Part shown: in pieces, positions 1-5,788 of the stretch | How the letters are laid out: every line of letters starts with the position of its first letter | How positions within the stretch are numbered: the first letter of the stretch is position 1 | NCBI GenBank assembly: GCA_022616085.1 | Contig: JAKEFN010000100.1 | Coordinates: forward strand, 1-7,206 | Length of the DNA stretch: 7,206 nucleotides | Source: a bacterium | GTDB taxonomy: Bacteria > Patescibacteriota > Minisyncoccia > Phycocordibacterales > JAKEFN01 | Reading direction: 5' to 3' | The notes under the pieces: generated by a model | What the model saw: the letters and a program-made list of their open reading frames with translations, nothing else | Told to the model about the DNA's origin: nothing | Database searches by the model: none | Position numbers and translations under genes: made by a program

Positions 1-57
1 ACTCAAAATATCAACAATATTCTTCGCTTTCCTCGCCGCATTTTCGCCTCGCACCAT
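1..57 (-). CDS. Possible N-terminus of a divergent gene (partial, off left edge)
   Basis: Reading leftward from an ATG at 57-55, 19 codons stay open to the window edge and give MVRGENAARKAKNIVDILS, a plausible amphipathic N-terminal helix with normal codons for this window (GCG, GAA, ATT). The product is not recognised. No convincing Shine-Dalgarno site precedes the ATG. The competing reading is the plus strand frame starting at base 1 and ending with TAG at 76-78, which would be the tail of a rightward gene; its composition (rich in Phe, Arg, Leu) looks more like an antisense shadow, but a plus-strand terminator-like hairpin at 106-130 would fit it. The fragment is too short to decide. Confidence 0.33.
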   Translation of the reverse strand, partial: MVRGENAARKAKNIVDILS

Positions 58-105
58 GAATTCTCGCTACGTCAATAGTTTTTTCACAAGCTCTAGGAAA
101 ATTTG

Positions 106-130
106 AAAGCGGTGAGACAAGCCGCTTTTT
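106..130 (+). terminator. Terminator-like hairpin with T-run
   Basis: The arms AAAGCGG (106-112) and CCGCTTT (122-128) form a perfect 7 bp stem around a 9-base loop. The T-run 126-130 follows the stem, then GTTTTG. The T-run is on the plus side, so it would stop a rightward transcript entering from the left. It is less certain than the other two terminators because the loop is long and no clear upstream plus-strand gene is visible. Confidence 0.5.
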
Positions 131-156
131 GTTTTGCAGTGAAAATCCGATATAAT
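129..156 (+). promoter_or_regulatory. Promoter of the first plus-strand gene, close to the start codon
   Basis: A perfect -10 hexamer TATAAT lies at 151-156. A weak -35 candidate, TTGTTT, lies at 129-134 with 16 bases between. Transcription should begin about 6-8 bases after the -10 box, near 162-165, and the ATG is at 165. The mRNA would therefore be leaderless or nearly so, which agrees with the absence of any Shine-Dalgarno motif before this ATG. The -35 candidate overlaps the T-run of the hairpin at 106-130. Confidence 0.6.
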
Positions 157-164
157 ATTTGAAT

Positions 165-596
165 ATGAACGAACGATTGATTACAGAAAATGGACATGGA
201 GACAGCATTTCTTATGAACAGAAAAAAAATTATTTTGGTTCAAAAAAAGAGTCGTTTGAAGAAAGTGAGGAAGGACTGGAAGATGTCCGTGAACGATTGA
301 GGCGGCCTTTTTTTGAATACGAAACACACGACCATGACGATATATCGTTTGAAAAGGATGGCATTAAAATAGAGCTGTCATACAACAATATTCCTGAAAA
401 AATTTTATCTGCGAAGAAACCGGGTGTTCCTCATCCTAAAAAACTTAACGAGGAATTGGCAAACTGGTTTAAAGCGCAAAAATTGAAAACGGATCGCCCT
501 GATAAACACCGCTTGCTTTTAAATTATCAAGTGGAGACCGCGAGAGGGAAAAAAAATAAAACCCGTTATGAAAGATCTCGGTATTTCAAAAGATGA
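165..596 (+). CDS. Hypothetical protein, probably frameshifted near its 3' end
   Basis: This frame encodes 143 residues from ATG 165; an in-frame TTG at 159 would add two residues but lies only three bases after the -10 box, so ATG is preferred. The product is not recognised. The first third is acidic and low-complexity (many Glu, Asp, Ser), with no signal peptide or membrane segment. The middle contains a strand-like stretch, GIKIELSYNNIPEKIL, followed by a Lys/Pro-rich segment, so a soluble, perhaps nucleic-acid-associated protein is conceivable, but that is a guess. Base composition is clearly more AT-rich than the genes that follow. The last 13 codons after the A8 run at 549-556 (ending RYERSRYFKR) are antisense-like and overlap a more natural reading frame that continues to 699. 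Dropping one A yields a single 177-residue product. I am fairly sure the region is coding, but not where the protein ends. Confidence 0.65.
   Translation: MNERLITENGHGDSISYEQKKNYFGSKKESFEESEEGLEDVRERLRRPFFEYETHDHDDISFEKDGIKIELSYNNIPEKILSAKKPGVPHPKKLNEELANWFKAQKLKTDRPDKHRLLLNYQVETARGKKNKTRYERSRYFKR
549..556 (+). other. A8 homopolymer at the likely frameshift point
   Basis: Eight consecutive A residues follow GGG at 546-548. Reading AAA AAA (549-554) and then skipping one A moves from the frame of 165-596 into the frame that runs ATA AAA CCC GTT ATG and on to TAA at 697-699. Long A-runs are common sites of both indel error or mutation and polymerase slippage, so the sequence alone cannot tell a lesion from regulated slippage. 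Confidence 0.55.
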
Positions 597-699
597 CCTT
601 TTATCTTTTGTGCATAAGCAGTGTCTGACTAACCATTCTCAAAATCTTGCAAATGCAATATTATTAGATGCAATGAAAGTTATGGGAGGAAGCGAATAA
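568..699 (+). CDS. C-terminal continuation of the first gene, or a small overlapping gene
   Basis: From ATG 568 this frame encodes 43 residues, beginning MKDLGISKDDLLSFVHKQ and ending AMKVMGGSE, with stop TAA at 697-699. It looks like real protein: alternating charged and aliphatic residues consistent with two helices. The frame is already open from 517, upstream of the ATG, and no Shine-Dalgarno motif sits close to the ATG (the nearest purine-rich stretch is about 20 bases away). A separate gene is therefore less likely than a continuation of the preceding frame through a +1 shift at 549-556. The stop is only 7 bases before the ROK start, and GGGAGGA (684-690) within its last codons can act as ribosome-binding site for that gene. 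The function is unknown. Confidence 0.5.
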   Translation: MKDLGISKDDLLSFVHKQCLTNHSQNLANAILLDAMKVMGGSE

Positions 700-706
700 T
701 AAAATT

Positions 707-1555
707 ATGTTTATTCTATTCGACATCGGAGGCACAAAGATGCGATTTGCGCGGGCGGAGGATTCCGAGAATTTTGGCGAACCGGTCAAAGTCCCGACAC
801 CGCCATTATTTGAGGATGCTTTGCCGGAAATGGAGCGTGTGATCAAAGAACTTGCGCGCGGAGAGAAAATAGATGGAATGGCAGGGGGTATAGCGGGAGT
901 TTTTAACCGGAGCGGGGATATACTTGTCAAAAGTCCGAATTTGCCGAAATGGAAGGATGTCCCGCTTAAAGAAAAATTGGAGCATATTTCAGGAGCGCCT
1001 GTGGAAGTGCGCAACGATGCCGCCGTTGTGGGTTTGGGCGAGGCGGTCTTCGGAGCGGGGAAAGAAAAATCAATCGTCGTATATATGACGGTGAGCACCG
1101 GAGTCGGCGGAACGCGGATTGTGGACGGGAAGATTGACGCGTCCGCGTTCGGTTTTGAGCCCGGCTGGCAGATAATCGACATGGACAAAACAGCGTGCCC
1201 GGACTGTAGAGGAATTTATCTCGAGGATCATATTTCGGGAAGATCTTTGAAAGAACGCTACAACGAAGAGCCGTATGAAGTTTCCGACAGAAAAATATGG
1301 GACGACGTGAACCCTAAATGGCTTGCGGCGGGACTCAATAATACAATCGTCCATTGGTCGCCTGACATCGTCGTTCTCGGCGGTTCGATGATGGTGGGAA
1401 ACCCTTCTATTTCGCTTGAAAAGACGAAAGAATATTTGAACGAGTATCTCAAAATTTTTCCCGAACATCCGGAGATCGTAAAAGCATCGCTCAAGGATGA
1501 CGGGGGACTCTGGGGCGCGCTCGCGCTCGCGCGGTGCATCGAGTGCCACGTATAG
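707..1555 (+). CDS. ROK-family sugar kinase (glucokinase-like) with degenerate zinc site
   Basis: The 282-residue product belongs to the ROK (repressor, ORF, kinase) family of cytoplasmic ATP-dependent hexose kinases. The N-terminal phosphate-binding motif DIGGTK is at residues 6-11, the NxPxW-type segment PNLPKW at 77-82, and the catalytic Asp in RNDA at about 104. The second phosphate/ATP motif TVSTGVGG is at 128-135, GGS at 225-227, and the C-terminal GGLWGA near 266-271. There is no N-terminal helix-turn-helix, so it is an enzyme-type member rather than a repressor. Its length is slightly below the usual 290-320. The family's E-x-G-H motif reads EPGW (151-154), and the Cys cluster reads CPDCRGIYLE (164-173) instead of CxCGxxGCxE, so most zinc ligands are altered. 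ATG 707 puts DIGGT at the normal place; GGGAGGA lies 16 bases upstream, which is rather far. The sugar (glucose, N-acetylmannosamine, fructose or another) cannot be told from sequence. Confidence 0.88.
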   Translation: MFILFDIGGTKMRFARAEDSENFGEPVKVPTPPLFEDALPEMERVIKELARGEKIDGMAGGIAGVFNRSGDILVKSPNLPKWKDVPLKEKLEHISGAPVEVRNDAAVVGLGEAVFGAGKEKSIVVYMTVSTGVGGTRIVDGKIDASAFGFEPGWQIIDMDKTACPDCRGIYLEDHISGRSLKERYNEEPYEVSDRKIWDDVNPKWLAAGLNNTIVHWSPDIVVLGGSMMVGNPSISLEKTKEYLNEYLKIFPEHPEIVKASLKDDGGLWGALALARCIECHV

Positions 1556-1691
1556 ATTTTCTTTTCGGTTATATACTGGCGAGAGATAAATTAGATTGAC
1601 GGAAACGGAGAGCGGAGCCTTGATTTTTTGGGGGGCGCAGTTTAAACTTCCGCTAGACAAATTGTTCTAAACAGAGCAAAGGAGAGTCTTC
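1556..1691 (+). promoter_or_regulatory. Intergenic gap before fadE with weak promoter and operator-like palindrome
   Basis: No gene is seen in these 136 bases. An imperfect inverted repeat, TAGACAA (1654-1660) and TTGTTCTA (1662-1669, one extra base), sits about 10 bases upstream of the fadE ribosome-binding site. It overlaps a weak promoter candidate: TTAAAC at 1642-1647, 17 bases, then TCTAAA at 1665-1670. Such a position suits repression of fadE, but the palindrome matches neither the E. coli FadR nor the Bacillus FadR consensus as I remember them. A T6G6 tract at 1624-1635 is unusual. No clear terminator for the ROK gene is present, so readthrough into fadE is possible. Confidence 0.3.
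1678..1686 (+). promoter_or_regulatory. Strong Shine-Dalgarno site of fadE
   Basis: AAAGGAGAG lies with its GGAG core at 1681-1684, seven bases before ATG 1692. It is the only near-consensus ribosome-binding site at good spacing in the window, and it fixes the fadE start just ahead of the hydrophobic N-terminal segment. Confidence 0.8.
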
Positions 1692-4052
1692 ATGAGTCTG
1701 CTACGATGCTTGATTTCTTTGGTCGTCCTTCTTTTCGTTACTCTTTTATCAGGTCTCGCAGGTGTTCTGCTCCGCTATGTAGCGCCCCTTAAAAAATTCA
1801 TCGTTTCAGAGATTTTTTCGTTCGTCAAAAAAAACGCTTCCCGCATGTCGCAGACGGAGCGTGAAGCGCTTGAGGCGGGCGAGAGTTCCGATCTCGAAGG
1901 CGGTATTTTTGTCGGAGAGCCGCGCTGGGATGAATTTTTTTCTTCCAAAAAACAAAAATTCTCGCCAGAAGAAAAAGCTTTTTTCGATGGACCGGTTTGT
2001 GACCTCTGCGAGATGATAGATGACTGGAAAATAAGCGAGACGCGAAAAATTCCCGAAGAAATTTGGCAATTCCTTCGCGAGAACGGTTTTTTCGGCATAA
2101 TCATTCCAAAAAAATACGGCGGCCTTCAATTTTCCGCGTATGCCCATTCCGCCATTGTCGGGAAAATCGCAACGCGCTCCCTCACCGTCGCCATGGTCGT
2201 CATGGTTCCGAATTCGCTCGGTCCAGCCGAACTCCTGCTTCATTCCGGAACGGACGAACAGAAGAAATATTACCTTCCGCGTCTTGCGCGAGGCCGAGAA
2301 ATACCGTGTTTTGCGCTGACGGAGCCGGAAGCGGGGTGCGATGCGGCCGGCGGAAAAAGTTTCGGCATTGTTTGCTACGGCGACTATCAAGGGAAGCGCG
2401 TGCTCGGCATGCGGCTTACATGGGACAAGCGTTATATCACGCTTCTTCCGGTGGCGACGGTTATGGGACTTGCATTCAAGCTCTATGACCCTGATCATCT
2501 TCTCCCGAACAAAGAACGTGTCGGAGAAAATGATTTTCTCGGTATTACACTTGCACTCATCCCGACCGATCATCCGGGCGTCATCCGCGGGCGGCTTCAT
2601 CTTCCCGCGGGCGTAGAGGCGCTCCCAAACGGTCCGACAAAAGGGAACGACGTTTTTGTTCCCCTTTCGTGGATTATCGGGGGAGAGGCGCATGCCGGCA
2701 AAGGCTGGAAAATGCTCATGGAGTGTTTGTCCGTCGGGCGGATGATATCGCTTCCGGCGGTATCGGTCGCAGGAGCGAAACTCCTCTGCTTCCTTTCCGG
2801 ATCCTACGCGCGCGTGAGGAAACAGTTCAATCAGCCGATCGGATATTTTGGCGGAGTGGCGGAAAAACTTGCATATATGGCGGCGCACACATACGCCATC
2901 GATGCGCTCCGCACAGCCGGCACTGCCGCGGTTGACGATGGAAAGAAACCGAGCGTGCTTTCGGCAATCGCGAAGTATGCCGCCACAGAAAAGTTAAGCG
3001 CAGTTGCGGCGAATGCGTGCGATGTGCATGGCGGGCGGGCTGTTATGAAAGGCCCGAGCAATCTCATCGACGCAAAAGACACCACAACGCGCATGGCCCG
3101 CGCGGTAGAAGGGTCAAATGCGGTCGCACGGGGACTCATAATCTACGGACAGGGCCTTTTTCGGTGCCATCCGTTTCTCAAGCGCGAGATTGATATCATA
3201 CGTTCGCTTGATGGGATAGACACGCATGGAGTATTTGCGGGCATCCTCCGAGACCACGCGCGTTACGCACGTGGGCTTCCATGGCGCGCGCTCTTCCGAT
3301 CGCTTTTAAATGGGAGGCTCTCATGGGGACCCATTATGGAAAAAAGGCGAAAGGTCGCCCGTTATATGAAGCACATAAACAGGCTCGCCGCGTCGTTTGC
3401 ATTTATTTCCGAAGCGGCATACATGGCTCTTGGAAGCGGTATTAAGCGGGAGGAAATGCTCTCGGGACGGCTTGCGGATATGGTTAGTTCGCTCACAATC
3501 GCCATGGCAACCATAAAAAAATGGCGCGACGACGGCTCTCCTGACAATGATCTCCCGCTTGTCGAGCTTGCCTGCGATGATTTGCTTTTTGACGCGGAAG
3601 AGGCGCTTCACGAGTTTCTTCGGAATTTCGGGGCAGTATCTCCCATGCGGAAGATGCTCGCATGGCTCTGCCGCGGAATCGTTCTTCCATACGGGCGCGT
3701 ATTGGAGAAAACGTCTGACTCCGCAAAAACTGCGGCGGCTGGAATACTTCTTGCGCATTCGCCCGCGCGCGATCGTCTGATCCAGGGCGTATACGTTCCG
3801 AAGAATGAGAATCAGTTTGCAGCTCTTCTTTCGCGCGCTTTTGATCTTGAGGATGATGCGACGCCGATCAGAGCCGTGCTTCGAAAGGCGGTGAAAGAAA
3901 AAGTTATTTTCCACGAAAATGATTATGAGAAGGCGGCGGCAGAATCCCTATTGGACGCATCGGACGTTCTCACCATGATTGAATCGGATTATTTTGTCAT
4001 ACTGGTCAACCAGGCGGACGACTTTGATCCCGCAGAAATAGTTCGCGGATGA
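1692..4052 (+). CDS. fadE: FadE-type membrane-anchored acyl-CoA dehydrogenase
   Basis: The 786-residue product catalyses the first step of fatty acid beta-oxidation, FAD-dependent oxidation of acyl-CoA to trans-2-enoyl-CoA. Residues about 6-30 form one hydrophobic anchor. The region MSQTEREALEAG (52-63) begins the FadE-specific part, and the acyl-CoA dehydrogenase core spans about 95-490. It includes PKKYGGLQFSAYA (139-151), VPNSLGPAELL (172-182), CFALTEPEAGCDA (206-218), GMRLTWDKRYITL (239-251), VFVPLSWIIGG (321-331) and ECLSVGR (344-350). E473 in AVEGSN aligns with the catalytic base region (TVEGAN in E. coli FadE, from memory). Residues about 500-780 match the C-terminal DUF1974 domain, ending in DDFDPAEI. 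The protein is about 30 residues shorter than E. coli FadE, mainly through a shorter N-terminal membrane region and tail. Electron transfer would need an ETF-like partner, which is not seen here, nor are fadA, fadB or fadD. A hairpin terminator follows at 4077. The call is firm; the chain-length preference is unknown. Confidence 0.96.
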   Translation: MSLLRCLISLVVLLFVTLLSGLAGVLLRYVAPLKKFIVSEIFSFVKKNASRMSQTEREALEAGESSDLEGGIFVGEPRWDEFFSSKKQKFSPEEKAFFDGPVCDLCEMIDDWKISETRKIPEEIWQFLRENGFFGIIIPKKYGGLQFSAYAHSAIVGKIATRSLTVAMVVMVPNSLGPAELLLHSGTDEQKKYYLPRLARGREIPCFALTEPEAGCDAAGGKSFGIVCYGDYQGKRVLGMRLTWDKRYITLLPVATVMGLAFKLYDPDHLLPNKERVGENDFLGITLALIPTDHPGVIRGRLHLPAGVEALPNGPTKGNDVFVPLSWIIGGEAHAGKGWKMLMECLSVGRMISLPAVSVAGAKLLCFLSGSYARVRKQFNQPIGYFGGVAEKLAYMAAHTYAIDALRTAGTAAVDDGKKPSVLSAIAKYAATEKLSAVAANACDVHGGRAVMKGPSNLIDAKDTTTRMARAVEGSNAVARGLIIYGQGLFRCHPFLKREIDIIRSLDGIDTHGVFAGILRDHARYARGLPWRALFRSLLNGRLSWGPIMEKRRKVARYMKHINRLAASFAFISEAAYMALGSGIKREEMLSGRLADMVSSLTIAMATIKKWRDDGSPDNDLPLVELACDDLLFDAEEALHEFLRNFGAVSPMRKMLAWLCRGIVLPYGRVLEKTSDSAKTAAAGILLAHSPARDRLIQGVYVPKNENQFAALLSRAFDLEDDATPIRAVLRKAVKEKVIFHENDYEKAAAESLLDASDVLTMIESDYFVILVNQADDFDPAEIVRG

Positions 4053-4076
4053 TCGAAAAATTTTCAGATCGTGTTG

Positions 4077-4102
4077 AAGCCGGACAATCGTCCGGCTTTT
4101 TT
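4077..4102 (+). terminator. Intrinsic terminator of fadE
   Basis: AAGCCGGAC (4077-4085) pairs perfectly with GTCCGGCTT (4090-4098) around an AATC tetraloop, giving a 9 bp GC-rich stem. A six-T run occupies 4097-4102. The T-run is only on the plus-strand side, so it acts on fadE; on the opposite strand the hairpin lacks a U-tract. The T-run overlaps the yadH stop codon (4101-4103). Confidence 0.93.
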
Positions 4103-4874
4103 ATGCCCGAAGCCCCGTGCCTTTTTTCACAAGCCGGAACACAAGCCAGAGCGCGCATGCGGTAATAATGAAAAGAAAAAGCGCGCTTCCCCCGATCGGA
4201 ACATCGGATGTGCCGAGGAGTCCATAACGAAAACCGTTCACCATATAGAGAATAGGGTTGAGTTTTGAGAGTCCTTCCCAAAGAGGGGGAAGAAGCGAGA
4301 TTGAGTAAAATACGCCGCCAAGGTAGGTTAAGGGCGTCAAGACAAACGTCGGTATAATGCTTATCTGGTCAAAATTTTTTGCATACACGCCGTTTATAAG
4401 GCCAAGCGTAGCGAAAAATATCGACGTGAGAAGGAAAAAGGAAATAACCGAACCGATATGCGATAAGGAAACCGGCGCGAAAACAAGCGAGACGAGATAT
4501 ACCAAGACGCCCGTGATAACGCCGCGAACCACTCCGCCGGTAACATAACCCGCGACTATTATCCACGGCGGGGTGGGGGAGACAAGAATTTCTTCTATGC
4601 TTTTCTGGAATTTTGCCATAAAGAAAGCGATCGCGGAACTCTGAAATGAGTTGGTGAGCACGGACATAAGAATGAGGCCCGGGACGATAAACTCTACATA
4701 CGATACGCCGTTCATCGCTTCAATCTGCGATCCGATAAGGTTTCCGAAAATAAGAAAATAGAGCGTTGTGGTGATGACCGGGGGCACGAATGTCTGCGTC
4801 CATACGCGAAAAATACGGATAATCTCCTTCCGCACAATCGTATAGAAACAAATCCATAATTTTTCCGCACTCAT
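4101..4874 (-). CDS. yadH: YadH-type ABC-2 transporter permease
   Basis: This 257-residue integral membrane protein is the permease of an ABC-2 type exporter. Six hydrophobic segments can be placed at about 28-48, 60-82, 104-133, 138-162, 170-192 and 229-247. The motif RVWTQTFVPPVITT near residues 23-36 is the amphipathic entry into the first helix. The ABC-2 signature runs from LTPLTYLGGVFYS (179-191) through LNPILYMVNGFRYGLLG (205-221). Sequence and length match E. coli YadH (256 residues, from memory), whose substrate is not established. Its ATG (4874-4872) overlaps the TGA of yadG in an ATGA, so translation is probably coupled; there is no separate ribosome-binding site. Its TAA stop lies in the U-tract of the convergent fadE terminator. 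It is the last gene of the operon. Confidence 0.95.
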   Translation of the reverse strand: MSAEKLWICFYTIVRKEIIRIFRVWTQTFVPPVITTTLYFLIFGNLIGSQIEAMNGVSYVEFIVPGLILMSVLTNSFQSSAIAFFMAKFQKSIEEILVSPTPPWIIVAGYVTGGVVRGVITGVLVYLVSLVFAPVSLSHIGSVISFFLLTSIFFATLGLINGVYAKNFDQISIIPTFVLTPLTYLGGVFYSISLLPPLWEGLSKLNPILYMVNGFRYGLLGTSDVPIGGSALFLFIITACALWLVFRLVKKGTGLRA

Positions 4875-5788
4875 GATTTTTTGGTGAGATTAAGAAAAAG
4901 CTCTTCAAGCCTGTTTGCGCTCGTCCGCATGTTTTTGACTCTGATTTCCCCGCGGTCAAACGCATGGAATACGTCATTGACGCTTCTGTTTTTGGGGAGC
5001 CGCACTTCAATGGTGTCCTCGTCAAGCGCGCGCGCATCGAACTCGCGAAGATGCGAGAGGGTTTCAGCCGTGATTCTTTTTTCAAGGTCGAATGCGAACG
5101 GCTGAATATCGAGTTTTTTCACAAGCTCTTTGACTGAACCTTTTTCGATTATTTCTCCATGATCAATGATGGCAAGCTGTTTTGCAAGACGTTCCGCTTC
5201 TTCAAGATAATGGGTGGTGAGAATGATGGTAACGCCCTCGCTGTTTAATTTTGTGAGGAAATCCCACATCCCGCGCCGAAGCTCCACATCAACCCCTGCG
5301 GTCGGTTCGTCGAGAATAAGTATCTGCGGCTCGTGAATCAGCGCGCGGGCGATCATGAGCCGCCGCTTCATGCCGCCGGAGAGCGCGATCGCTTTTTGAT
5401 CCCGCTTTTCCCAAAGACCGAGCGCTCTTAAATATTTTTCTGCCGACACAAAAGCTTTTTTTCGCGGCACGCCGTAATATCCCGCCTGGTCAACGACAAT
5501 ATCAAATACTTTTTCAAATATGCTTAGATTGAACTCCTGCGGAACAACACCAATGGTCATCCGGCCGTTTTCCGGATTTTTGTCTATATCGAAACCCGCA
5601 ACCGAAACATTCCCGGACGTTTTGTTGACAAGACCGGAGATTATGCCGATGAGCGTTGTTTTTCCCGCGCCGTTTGGGCCGAGAAGTCCGAAAAAATCTC
5701 CAGACGGAATCTCAAGCGAAACACCCTTAAGCGCATGAACGCCGGTTGCATAGGTTTTTTTGAGATTTTTTATGGAGATTGCGTTCAT
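4871..5788 (-). CDS. yadG: YadG-type ABC transporter ATP-binding protein
   Basis: This 305-residue cytoplasmic ATPase powers the YadH permease. All nucleotide-binding motifs are present: Walker A GPNGAGKT (37-44), Q-loop VVPQEF (81-86), ABC signature LSGGMKRR (136-143), Walker B LILDEP (157-162), D-loop AGVD (164-167) and H-loop TTHYLEE (191-197). The family-typical stretches NQAGYYGV-like VDQAGYYGVPRK (99-110) and ANRLEELFLNL (291-301) also match E. coli YadG (308 residues, from memory). Residues from about 220 on form a non-catalytic C-terminal domain. Two ABC proteins of this kind would dimerise with two YadH. The ATG at 5788-5786 overlaps the lactonase stop as ATGA, and its own stop overlaps the yadH start. 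The substrate is unknown; the family includes drug, lipid and polysaccharide exporters, so function should not be read from the fold alone. Confidence 0.96.
   Translation of the reverse strand: MNAISIKNLKKTYATGVHALKGVSLEIPSGDFFGLLGPNGAGKTTLIGIISGLVNKTSGNVSVAGFDIDKNPENGRMTIGVVPQEFNLSIFEKVFDIVVDQAGYYGVPRKKAFVSAEKYLRALGLWEKRDQKAIALSGGMKRRLMIARALIHEPQILILDEPTAGVDVELRRGMWDFLTKLNSEGVTIILTTHYLEEAERLAKQLAIIDHGEIIEKGSVKELVKKLDIQPFAFDLEKRITAETLSHLREFDARALDEDTIEVRLPKNRSVNDVFHAFDRGEIRVKNMRTSANRLEELFLNLTKKS

Noticed and set aside
11..208. Minus-strand open frame of 65 codons across the left intergenic region
   Set aside because: It crosses the hairpin, the consensus -10 box and the start of the first gene in antisense, and its sequence has no protein-like pattern. 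The shorter leftward frame from 57 is in a different register and more plausible.
171..300. Repeated 10-mer GAACGATTGA at 171-180 and 291-300
   Set aside because: The copies are short and lie in different codon contexts, with no further copies or matching flanks, so no repeat family is supported.
1070..1660. 196-codon minus-strand open frame over the ROK gene and the gap before fadE
   Set aside because: It is antisense to conserved ROK motifs, has no recognisable domain and no convincing initiation site.
1806..2888. 360-codon minus-strand open frame within fadE
   Set aside because: It is wholly antisense to the strongly conserved FadE core, is Arg/Phe/His-rich as antisense shadows are, and shows no domain.
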